Of a stretch of 6,101 nt of DNA, positions 1 through 5,727 are shown piece after piece. Position numbers and translations under genes: made by a program. Origin of the DNA: Lysobacteraceae bacterium (GTDB lineage: Bacteria; Pseudomonadota; Gammaproteobacteria; Xanthomonadales; Xanthomonadaceae); NCBI GenBank assembly GCA_004173415.1, contig SEHC01000127.1, forward strand, positions 1 through 6,101. Reading direction: 5' to 3'. A model generated the notes under the pieces. That model made no database searches and was not told where the DNA came from. It was given only the letters and a program-made list of their open reading frames with translations. The number at the start of each line of letters is the position of its first letter. Positions within the stretch are counted from its first letter, which is position 1.

Positions 1-126
1 TACGGCGATGTCCTGGACTACAACCAGCCGATGCTGCAGCTGGCCCAGTCCCTGCGCTTCAAGCGCGTGCACAAGGAAGACTCGCCCGGCCTGGTCCGGG
101 TCGTGCTGGACCTGAACGAAACCTAG
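1..126 (+). CDS. C-terminal end of a GNAT-family acetyltransferase (partial)
   Basis: The window opens inside a reading frame whose last 41 residues run to a TAG stop at 124-126. The tail contains GDVLDYNQPMLQLAQSLRF followed by an alternating hydrophobic strand ending in VRVVLDL. This is the usual end of the GNAT acetyltransferase fold: an Asn four residues after a Gly/Val/Leu strand, a helix with MLxLAxxLxF, then the last two beta strands. GNAT enzymes move an acetyl group from acetyl-CoA to an amine. The closest pattern I recall is the C-terminal GNAT domain of large acyl-CoA synthetase/protein acetyltransferase (Pat-like) fusions, but the fusion cannot be confirmed because the rest of the gene lies outside the window. 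GNAT fold is likely; the exact subfamily is open. Confidence 0.7.
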   Translation, partial: YGDVLDYNQPMLQLAQSLRFKRVHKEDSPGLVRVVLDLNET

Positions 127-142
127 TCCCCCGGCAGAGGGC

Positions 143-166
143 GTAGGAGCGTCGTAAGCCGCGACC
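143..166 (+). repeat. REP-type palindromic repeat, copy 1
   Basis: This 24-base copy starts GTAGGAGCG and contains an imperfect hairpin, GCGTC-GTAA-GCCGC, with one T/C mismatch in the stem. The same sequence, with small changes, occurs at 5518-5541 and 5567-5590 and inverted at 5637-5660. Compared with the inverted copy it differs at only one base, in the loop. The GTAG head and GTAA-type loop resemble the REP/GTAG elements of xanthomonads, which are linked to RAYT (REP-associated) transposases. It sits 16 bases after the stop of the acetyltransferase gene, so it may also affect the 3' end of that transcript. Confidence 0.85.
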
Positions 167-333
167 GTAACCCGCGCGCCCGGGACAGGCCCAACGCCCT
201 TCATTCCCCGCGTCATGGCTGACGCCGCTCCTGCCCTCATATCGCCGCCTTCCGGCCGCCCTGCCCCCGACCCGCCGTTTAACCGCGGTGGGGGCCGCAA
301 TCCCGCGAGCCTCCTGGACCAAGGGGGCAACGC

Positions 334-337
334 GGAG
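334..337 (+). promoter_or_regulatory. Ribosome binding site of the methyltransferase gene
   Basis: A GGAG core lies 7 bases before the ATG at 345. It decides the start: the frame stays open upstream to 288, but no comparable site stands before any upstream start, and family similarity begins at MSVNEAKLNEF. The rest of the gap between the REP copy and this site (167-333) shows no gene and no promoter that I can support. Confidence 0.75.
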
Positions 338-344
338 CGAACCG

Positions 345-1397
345 ATGAGCGTCAACGAAGCAAAACTCAACGAATTCCTGGGCAAGGCGGTCGGCGACCT
401 GGGCGCTGCGATCAGCGCCAGCCTGATGCTGGTCGGCGACCGGCTGGGCCTGTACAAGGCGCTGGCCGCGGCGGCGGCCACCCCGGCCGAACTGGCCGAA
501 CGCACCGGCACCCACGAACGCTACGTCCGCGAGTGGCTGGGCAACCAGGCCGCAGGCGGCTACGTCAGCTACGACGCCGGAAGCGGCCGCTACTCGCTGG
601 ACGAGGAACAGGCCCTGTGCCTGGCCGACCCGGCCGGTCCGGTCGACCTGCCCGGCGCCTACAACATCGTCGAGGACACCTTCCACACCCTGGACCGGAC
701 CCTGCAGAACTTCCGCAGCGGCCAGGGCATGGAATGGGGCGAGCACCATGCCTGCCTGTTCCATGGCACCGAGCGCTTCTTCCGCGCCGGCTACCACGCC
801 CACCTGCTCGGCGAATGGCTGCCGGCGCTGGACGGGGTGGTCGCCAAGCTCGAGCGCGGCGGCAAGGTCGCCGACATCGGCTGCGGGCATGGCGCCAGCA
901 CGGTGCTGATGGCCCAGGCCTTCCCCGCCTCGCAGTTCATCGGCTACGACTACCACCCCGATTCGATCCGGGTGGCGCGCGAGCGCGCCGCCGACGCCAA
1001 GGTGGGCAACGCCCGCTTCGAAGTGGCCGACGCCACCGGCTACCCCGACCGCGATTTCGACCTGATCGCCTTCTTTGACTGCCTGCACGACATGGGCGAC
1101 CCGGCCGGCGCCGCGCGCCATGCGCGCCAGGCGTTGAAGCCGGACGGCCATTGCCTGCTGGTCGAACCGTTCGCCGGCGACACGGTGCAGGACAACCTCA
1201 ACCCGGTCGGGCGGGTGTATTACGGCGCGTCCTCGCAGATCTGCGTGCCGGTGTCGCTGGCCCGCCACGGCCCGGCCCTGGGCGCGCAGGCCGGCGAGGC
1301 GCGCCTGCGCCAGGTGATGGTCGAGGAAGGTGGCTTCGGCCGCTTCCGCCGTGCCACCGAAACCCCGTTCAACCTGGTCCTCGAGGCACGACCGTGA
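345..1397 (+). CDS. Class I SAM-dependent methyltransferase (Rv2258c-like, with N-terminal winged-helix domain)
   Basis: The 350-residue product has two parts. Residues of about 20-100 form a helical winged-helix-like segment (GLYKALA, PAELAERTG, ERYVREWLGNQAAGGYV), as in small-molecule methyltransferases such as mycobacterial Rv2258c, where this part dimerises and covers the active site. Residues of about 165-350 form the Rossmann methyltransferase domain. SAM-binding motif I is VADIGCGHGAS with D177 and G179/G181/G183. An acidic strand end follows at GYDYHPDSI, then the motif FDLIAFFDCLHDMGDP, and a family-typical tail, TETPFNLVLEARP. The acceptor substrate cannot be read from the sequence. 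Length and domain order are normal and no key residue is missing. The ATG is preceded by GGAG at 334-337. The DUF4242 gene follows after 36 bases and is probably co-transcribed. It is predicted to be cytoplasmic, since there is no signal peptide. The winged-helix part might suggest DNA binding, but in this family it normally serves the enzyme. Confidence 0.87.
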   Translation: MSVNEAKLNEFLGKAVGDLGAAISASLMLVGDRLGLYKALAAAAATPAELAERTGTHERYVREWLGNQAAGGYVSYDAGSGRYSLDEEQALCLADPAGPVDLPGAYNIVEDTFHTLDRTLQNFRSGQGMEWGEHHACLFHGTERFFRAGYHAHLLGEWLPALDGVVAKLERGGKVADIGCGHGASTVLMAQAFPASQFIGYDYHPDSIRVARERAADAKVGNARFEVADATGYPDRDFDLIAFFDCLHDMGDPAGAARHARQALKPDGHCLLVEPFAGDTVQDNLNPVGRVYYGASSQICVPVSLARHGPALGAQAGEARLRQVMVEEGGFGRFRRATETPFNLVLEARP

Positions 1398-1433
1398 CCG
1401 CCACCCGCGAACGCAACCCACAGGAGCACCGCA

Positions 1434-1709
1434 ATGCCCAGATACGTGATCGAACGTGAAATCCCCGGCGCCGGCCAGCTCTCGGCGGCCGAGCTCAAGG
1501 CCATCTCGCAGAAGTCGTGCAGTGTGCTCGAAGGCATGGGCCCGCAGATCCAGTGGCTGCAGAGCTACGTCACCGGCAACAAGGTGTACTGCGTGTACAT
1601 CGCGCCGAACGAGGAGATGGTGCGTGAACACGCCAGGCAGGGCGGCTTCCCGGCCAATAGCGTGTCCGAGGTGACCACCATCATCGATCCGGTGACCGCC
1701 GAGGCCTGA
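1434..1709 (+). CDS. DUF4242 (SCO4226-like) small protein
   Basis: The 91-residue product starts MPRYVIEREIPGAGQLSAAEL and contains SYVTGNKVYCVYIAPNEE and IREHA-like helix residues (MVREHARQGGFPANSV), then VTTIIDP near the end. This pattern matches the DUF4242 family: a ferredoxin-like alpha/beta fold in which the strand VYCVYIA and the helix after it are the most conserved. The one characterised member I can name is SCO4226 of Streptomyces coelicolor, reported as a nickel-binding protein. Whether metal binding applies here is inference. The start is well supported by AGGAG at 1422-1426, 7 bases before the ATG. It lies 36 bases after the methyltransferase stop with no promoter or terminator between them, which suggests one transcript. 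There is no signal peptide or membrane segment. The family call is fairly sure; the function is unknown. Confidence 0.83.
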   Translation: MPRYVIEREIPGAGQLSAAELKAISQKSCSVLEGMGPQIQWLQSYVTGNKVYCVYIAPNEEMVREHARQGGFPANSVSEVTTIIDPVTAEA

Positions 1710-1738
1710 ACGACTGCGAGCCGCCTGGACTTTGGCTG

Positions 1739-1771
1739 CTGACAGGCCCTGACACCGGGGCAGGCTAAACT
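1739..1771 (+). promoter_or_regulatory. Possible weak promoter for mfd
   Basis: Upstream of mfd there is a TAAACT at 1766-1771 (4 of 6 to the -10 consensus), and CTGACA occurs twice upstream, at 1739-1744 and 1749-1754. The spacings to the -10 (21 and 11 bases) are both poor for a sigma-70 promoter. The call therefore rests mainly on position, in a 122-base gap before a separate gene, and on the AT-rich hexamer standing out in GC-rich DNA. Confidence 0.3.
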
Positions 1772-1831
1772 GCGCGCCCTTTCCCGCGCTGGGCGCAACC
1801 GCGTCCGGCGCTGCTGCTGTTGCGCGTGCCG

Positions 1832-4800
1832 ATGACTGCCGACAAGAAATCCAATCGTTTCCCCGCCCCGCCCCTGCCCCACGGCAAGCACCTGCGCAGC
1901 TGGTGGCGGGCGCCGTCCTCGCCGACCGCGCTGGCCTGGTTCATCGCCCGCGCCGCCGAGGCCTTGCAGGGCGGACCGGTCCTGGCCGTGGCCCGCGACA
2001 CCCATGCCGCGCACCAGCTGGAGTCGGACCTGCAGACCCTGCTGGGCCCCGATCCGGCGCTGCCGCTGATGCCGTTCCCGGACTGGGAAACCCTGGCCTA
2101 CGACCGCTTCAGCCCGCATCCGGACATCATTTCCCAGCGCCTGGCCGCGCTGCACGGCCTGCCCACGCTGGGCCGCGGCATCATCGTGGTGCCGGTGCAG
2201 ACGCTGATGCAGCGGCTGCCGCCGCTGCGTTACATGGCCGGCGGCAGTTTCGACCTGCGGGTCGGCCAGACCCTGGATTTCGACCAGGAAAAGCGCCGCC
2301 TCGAGGCGGCCAGCTACCGCAACGTGCCGCAGGTGCTGGACCCGGGCGACTTCGCCGTGCGCGGCGGCCTGCTGGACGTGTTCCCGATGGGCGCGCGGGC
2401 GCCGCTGCGCATCGAGCTGTTCGACGACGTGGTCGACTCGATCCGCGCCTTCGATCCGGAAAGCCAGCGCTCGCTGGAAAAGACCGACTCGGTGAAGATG
2501 CTGCCCGGGCGCGAAGTGCCACTCGACGAGGCTTCGCTGCAGCGCGCCCTCGACACGCTGCGCGAACGCTTCGACGTCGACACCCGGCGCAGCTCGCTGT
2601 ACCAGGACCTGAAGGCCGGGATCGCACCGGCCGGGGTCGAGTACTACCTGCCGCTGTTCTTCGAACAGACCGCCACCCTGTTCGACTACCTGGGCGCGGG
2701 CACCCTGCCGGTGATCGGCGAAGGCGCGCATGAAGCGGCCGAGGCGTTCTGGGCCCAGACCCGCAACCGCTACGAACAACGCCGCCACGACCTGGAGCGC
2801 CCGCTGCTGCCGCCGGAGGAGCTGTACCTGGGCCCGGACGGCCTTCGCGAACAACTGAACCGCAGCGCGCGCATCGAGATCTGCGGGCCGACCCATCCGC
2901 GCCATGGCGAAGCCTCGCCTCTCGGCGAGCAGCCGGCGCCGGTGCTGCCGTTGGCGGCCAAGGACGTGGAGCCGGCCGCGGCGGTGAAGTCGTTCCTGTC
3001 CAGCTATCCCGGCCGCGTCCTGGTCGCCGCCGATTCGCCCGGGCGCCGCGAGGCGTTGATGGAGGTGATGCAGGCGGCCGGGTTGAAGCCGGAGGTGGTA
3101 TCGGACTTCACCGATTTCCTCAATGGCCGTCATCCCGGCGCAAGCCGGGACCCAGGCGCCGTTGCTCCTGCGGGTGGAAAAGCAGAAAAGCTGGGTCCCG
3201 GCGTTCGCCGGGATGACGATGGAAAGGGTGGCGCTGAGAGGGGTAGCGCTGAGAAGGGTGGCGCTGGAAAGGGTGGCGCTGAGCAGGGTGGCGCTGGGCA
3301 GGGTGGCGCTGGGCCTGCATCGCGCTTCGCCCTCACCGTCGCGCCATTGGAAGACGGCTTCGCCCTGGATGCCCCGCAGATCGCGGTGCTGACCGAACGC
3401 CAGCTGTTCCCGGAACGCGCCAACCAGCCGGTCCGGCGCCGGCGCAGCGCGCGCGAGCCCGAAGCGATCATCCGCGACCTGGGCGAACTGAGCGAAGGCG
3501 CGCCGATCGTCCACGAGGAACACGGCGTCGGCCGTTACCGCGGACTGGTGGTGCTGGACGCCGGCGGCACCCCGGGCGAATACGTCGAGATCGAATACGC
3601 CAAGGGCGACCGCCTGTACGTACCGGTCGCGCAGCTGCACCTGATCAGCCGGTATTCCGGCGCCTCGGTGGAAACCGCGCCGCTGCATTCGCTGGGCGGC
3701 GAGGCCTGGACCAAGGCCAAGCGCAAGGCCGCCGAGAAAGTCCGCGACGTGGCCGCCGAACTGCTGGAGATCCAGGCCCGCCGGCACGCCCGCGCCGGCC
3801 TGGCCCTGCACCTGGACCGGGCCATGTACGAACCGTTCGCGGCCGGCTTCCCGTTCGAGGAGACCCCCGACCAGCACCACGCGATCGAGGCGGTGCTGCG
3901 CGACCTGCAGTCGGCCCAGCCGATGGACCGGGTGGTCTGCGGCGACGTCGGCTTCGGCAAGACCGAAGTCGCGGTGCGCGCCGCGTTCGCCGCGGCCAGC
4001 GCCGGCAAGCAGGTCGCGGTGCTGGTGCCGACCACGCTGCTGGCCGAGCAGCACTACCGCAACTTCCGCGACCGTTTCGCCGACTGGCCGCTGAAGGTCG
4101 AGGTGCTGTCGCGCTTCAAGACCGCCAGGGAGATCAAGGAAGAACTGCACAAGGTCAGCGAGGGCACCCTGGACGTGATCGTCGGAACCCACCGCCTGCT
4201 GCAGGCCGACGTGAAGTTCAAGGACCTGGGCCTGGTGATCGTCGACGAGGAACAGCGCTTCGGCGTGCGGCAGAAGGAAGCGCTGAAGGCGCTGCGCGCC
4301 AACGTGCACCTGCTGACCCTGACCGCGACGCCGATTCCGCGCACCTTGAACATGGCCATGGCCGGACTGCGCGACCTGTCGATCATCGCCACCCCGCCGC
4401 CGAACCGGCTGGCGGTACAGACCTTCATCACCCCCTGGGATGGCCCGCTGCTGCGCGAAGCCTTCCAGCGCGAACTGGCGCGCGGCGGCCAGCTGTATTT
4501 CCTGCACAACGATGTGGAAAGCATCGGCCGCATGCAGCGCGACCTGTCCGAACTGGTGCCCGAGGCGCGGATCGGCGTGGCCCACGGGCAGATGCCCGAG
4601 CGCGAGCTGGAACAGGTGATGCTGGATTTCCAGAAGCAGCGCTTCAACGTGCTGCTGTGCACGACGATCATCGAATCGGGCATCGACATCCCCAACGCCA
4701 ACACCATCATCATCAACCGCGCCGACCGCTTCGGCCTGGCCCAGCTGCACCAGTTGCGCGGCCGCGTCGGCCGCTCGCACCACCGCGCCTACGCCTACCT

Positions 4801-5497
4801 GGTGGTGCCGGAAAAACGCAGCATGACCGGCGACGCGCAGCGCCGGCTTGACGCGATCGCGGCGATGGACGAACTGGGCGCCGGCTTCACCCTGGCGACC
4901 CACGACCTGGAGATCCGCGGTGCCGGCGAACTGCTCGGCGAGGACCAGAGCGGGCAGATGGCCGAGATCGGCTTCAGCCTGTACACCGAACTGCTGGAGC
5001 GCGCGGTCCGCTCGATCCGCCTGGGCAAGCTGCCCGACCTGGATGCGGGCACCGCGCACGGCACCGAGGTCGAACTGCACCTGCCCTCGCTGATCCCGCA
5101 CGACTACCTGCCCGACGTGCACACGCGCCTGACCCTGTACAAGCGCATCAGCAGCGCGCGCGACGCCGACGAGCTGCGCGACCTGCAGGTGGAGATGATC
5201 GACCGCTTCGGCCTGCTGCCGGATCCGGCCAAGCACCTGTTCGCGATCGCCGAGCTCAGGCTCGCGGCCACCGCGATGGGCATCCGCAAGCTGGACCTGG
5301 GCGAGAATGGCGGGCGCATCGTGTTCGATGCCCAGCCCAGCATCGACCCGATGTCGGTGATCCAGATGATCCAGAAGCAGCCCAAGCTGTACTCGATGGA
5401 CGGTCCGGACAAGCTGCGGATCAAGCTGCCCCTGCCGGAGCCAGCCGACCGCTTCAACGCCGCCCGCGGCCTGCTGGCCGCGCTGGCCAAATCCTGA
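1832..5497 (+). CDS. mfd: Transcription-repair coupling factor Mfd, with an in-frame repeat insertion
   Basis: Mfd is an ATP-driven DNA translocase that removes RNA polymerase stalled at lesions and recruits UvrA for nucleotide excision repair. The 1221-residue product has the expected order: UvrB-like N-terminal modules (DWETLAYDRFSPHPDIIS; GDFAVRGGLLDVFPMG), a domain 3, the CarD-like RNA polymerase interaction domain (VHEEHGVGRYRG, H564-Y569), then superfamily 2 motifs: Walker A GDVGFGKTE (K710), DEEQ (805-808), TATPIPRT (831-838), TTIIESGID (944-952) and QLRGRVGR (974-981), followed by the TRCF C-terminal domain. As I recall it, E. coli Mfd has 1148 residues. The excess is about 64 residues inserted at 433-496 plus about 12 at the N-terminus. 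The insert (3128-3319) is a palindromic element and a pentapeptide repeat, in a part of domain 3 without catalytic motifs, so the protein is probably functional. Start: the ATG at 1832 is preferred; a TTG at 1820 is in frame and would add four residues; neither has a clear Shine-Dalgarno. The stop is TGA at 5495-5497. Confidence 0.97.
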   Translation: MTADKKSNRFPAPPLPHGKHLRSWWRAPSSPTALAWFIARAAEALQGGPVLAVARDTHAAHQLESDLQTLLGPDPALPLMPFPDWETLAYDRFSPHPDIISQRLAALHGLPTLGRGIIVVPVQTLMQRLPPLRYMAGGSFDLRVGQTLDFDQEKRRLEAASYRNVPQVLDPGDFAVRGGLLDVFPMGARAPLRIELFDDVVDSIRAFDPESQRSLEKTDSVKMLPGREVPLDEASLQRALDTLRERFDVDTRRSSLYQDLKAGIAPAGVEYYLPLFFEQTATLFDYLGAGTLPVIGEGAHEAAEAFWAQTRNRYEQRRHDLERPLLPPEELYLGPDGLREQLNRSARIEICGPTHPRHGEASPLGEQPAPVLPLAAKDVEPAAAVKSFLSSYPGRVLVAADSPGRREALMEVMQAAGLKPEVVSDFTDFLNGRHPGASRDPGAVAPAGGKAEKLGPGVRRDDDGKGGAERGSAEKGGAGKGGAEQGGAGQGGAGPASRFALTVAPLEDGFALDAPQIAVLTERQLFPERANQPVRRRRSAREPEAIIRDLGELSEGAPIVHEEHGVGRYRGLVVLDAGGTPGEYVEIEYAKGDRLYVPVAQLHLISRYSGASVETAPLHSLGGEAWTKAKRKAAEKVRDVAAELLEIQARRHARAGLALHLDRAMYEPFAAGFPFEETPDQHHAIEAVLRDLQSAQPMDRVVCGDVGFGKTEVAVRAAFAAASAGKQVAVLVPTTLLAEQHYRNFRDRFADWPLKVEVLSRFKTAREIKEELHKVSEGTLDVIVGTHRLLQADVKFKDLGLVIVDEEQRFGVRQKEALKALRANVHLLTLTATPIPRTLNMAMAGLRDLSIIATPPPNRLAVQTFITPWDGPLLREAFQRELARGGQLYFLHNDVESIGRMQRDLSELVPEARIGVAHGQMPERELEQVMLDFQKQRFNVLLCTTIIESGIDIPNANTIIINRADRFGLAQLHQLRGRVGRSHHRAYAYLVVPEKRSMTGDAQRRLDAIAAMDELGAGFTLATHDLEIRGAGELLGEDQSGQMAEIGFSLYTELLERAVRSIRLGKLPDLDAGTAHGTEVELHLPSLIPHDYLPDVHTRLTLYKRISSARDADELRDLQVEMIDRFGLLPDPAKHLFAIAELRLAATAMGIRKLDLGENGGRIVFDAQPSIDPMSVIQMIQKQPKLYSMDGPDKLRIKLPLPEPADRFNAARGLLAALAKS
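3128..3218 (+). repeat. 91-bp palindromic repeat element inside mfd
   Basis: Two 28-base inverted arms, 3128-3155 and 3191-3218, match at 26 of 28 positions and flank a 35-base centre. Each arm is itself a hairpin: CCCGGC-GCAA-GCCGGG at 3134-3149 and CCCGGCG-TT-CGCCGGG at 3197-3212. The outer ends read CGTCATCC and GGATGACG. Such CGTCATCCCGGC elements are known dispersed REP-like doublets in xanthomonads and other high-GC bacteria, usually between genes. Here it is read as protein, giving RHPGASRDP and LGPGVRRDD within Mfd residues 433-463. Its length is not a multiple of three, so the frame must have been restored by neighbouring bases. No transposase and no clear target-site duplication are visible. 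Confidence 0.92.
3221..3310 (+). repeat. Six tandem copies of a 15-bp unit encoding pentapeptides
   Basis: Six back-to-back units of 15 bases begin at 3221, 3236, 3251, 3266, 3281 and 3296; the first and fourth are identical (GGAAAGGGTGGCGCT). In the mfd frame each gives a pentapeptide of the pattern (G/E)-(K/R/Q)-G-(G/S)-A, residues 464-493. The array begins two bases after the palindromic element. All units use GGT and GCT codons, unlike the GGC/GCC preference of the rest of mfd, so the array is a recent or foreign addition rather than ancestral Mfd sequence. The peptide is glycine/alanine-rich, low in complexity and probably disordered. Because 15 is a multiple of three, gain or loss of units keeps the frame. 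Confidence 0.95.
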
Positions 5498-5517
5498 TCG
5501 TGCATGTGCCCCACCTT

Positions 5518-5541
5518 GCAGGAGCGTCGTAAGCCGCGACC
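5518..5541 (+). repeat. REP-type palindromic repeat, copy 2
   Basis: This copy begins GCAGGAGCG and carries the same GCGTC-GTAA-GCCGC imperfect hairpin as copy 1, ending in GCGACC; it differs from copy 1 only at the second base. It lies 20 bases after the mfd stop and is followed by a run of eight C (5547-5554). Confidence 0.85.
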
Positions 5542-5566
5542 GCAAACCCCCCCCAATCCCGGATGT

Positions 5567-5590
5567 GCGGGAGCGCCGTAAGCCGCGACC
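5567..5590 (+). repeat. REP-type palindromic repeat, copy 3 (left arm of inverted pair)
   Basis: This is the same 24-base repeat in direct orientation, with GCGGGAGCGCC at the start. It matches the complement of the inverted copy at 5637-5660 at 20 of 24 positions, so the two can pair as the outer stem of a long hairpin. Confidence 0.83.
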
Positions 5591-5612
5591 GACAATCCAC
5601 CGCCAAGCCGAA

Positions 5613-5639
5613 ACCCCCGGGCGATTCATCGCCCCGGGT
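5613..5639 (+). terminator. Strong hairpin between inverted REP copies, possible mfd transcript end
   Basis: The core is GGGCGA-TTCA-TCGCCC (5619-5634), a perfect 6-bp stem with a four-base loop. It is extended past a small internal loop by ACCC (5613-5616) with GGGT (5636-5639). It sits inside the larger inverted pair 5567-5590 / 5637-5660, 116 bases after the mfd stop. There is no T tract after it, so it is not a classic intrinsic terminator. It could still end or protect the mfd transcript, as REP hairpins do elsewhere. Confidence 0.4.
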
Positions 5640-5660
5640 CGCGGCTAACGACGCTCCTAC
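5637..5660 (-). repeat. REP-type palindromic repeat, copy 4 (inverted)
   Basis: Read on the minus strand this copy begins GTAGGAGCG and ends GCCGCGACC, with a GTTA loop where copy 1 has GTAA; the two differ at one base of 24. It is the right arm of the inverted pair with copy 3 and lies just before the promoter of the phosphatase gene. Confidence 0.85.
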
Positions 5661-5690
5661 GGCCGCACTGGCGCCGTGCACGACGCGATC

Positions 5691-5699
5691 TGCTCTAAT
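5691..5699 (+). promoter_or_regulatory. Extended -10 promoter for the histidine phosphatase gene
   Basis: TGC-TCTAAT matches the extended -10 pattern TGn plus TATAAT at 5 of 6 hexamer positions. No good -35 box is visible upstream, which fits an extended -10 type. Transcription would start near 5706, leaving a leader of about 20 bases before the ATG at 5728. It lies downstream of the REP hairpin, so the gene is probably transcribed apart from mfd. Confidence 0.5.
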
Positions 5700-5727
5700 C
5701 AATGCAGCTTCGCTCCCGGACCTACCC

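Noticed and set aside
215..1078. A 287-codon plus-strand frame overlapping the methyltransferase gene.
   Set aside because: It is an out-of-frame reading of the methyltransferase gene, rich in Arg/Pro/Gly, with no family match and no ribosome binding site at its ATG.
279..1631. A 450-codon minus-strand frame across the methyltransferase and DUF4242 genes.
   Set aside because: Antisense shadow of two well-supported genes, with low-complexity Val/Ala/Gly/His composition.
2905..2935. A GCCTCGCC...GGCGAG inverted motif inside mfd as a possible second insertion.
   Set aside because: The offset to E. coli Mfd is fully explained by the N-terminus and the insert at 433-496, so this short palindrome is ordinary coding sequence.
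3128..3218. The paired hairpins as a CRISPR fragment or a small RNA gene.
   Set aside because: There are only two inverted arms, no regular direct repeats with unique spacers, and no promoter or terminator of their own. The segment is open in the mfd frame. A REP-like doublet explains it.
3120..3320. A short minus-strand frame with repeated QRHPA-type units.
   Set aside because: It is the antisense reading of the 15-bp array; any 15-bp unit without stops gives repeats in several frames. There is no ribosome binding site or domain.
4239..4256. DEEQ in place of the DEEH seen in E. coli Mfd at the Walker B motif.
   Set aside because: As I recall, DEEQ is common in Mfd of other bacteria, so it is ordinary variation rather than loss of activity.
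1565..5629. A 1354-codon open frame on the minus strand covering all of mfd.
   Set aside because: Its codons are exactly in register with mfd codons, so a stop there would need TTA, CTA or TCA in mfd. These are almost unused in such a GC-rich gene. The product is a Gln/His/Arg/Leu-rich string with no recognisable domain, it also runs through the REP copies, and mfd on the other strand is certain.
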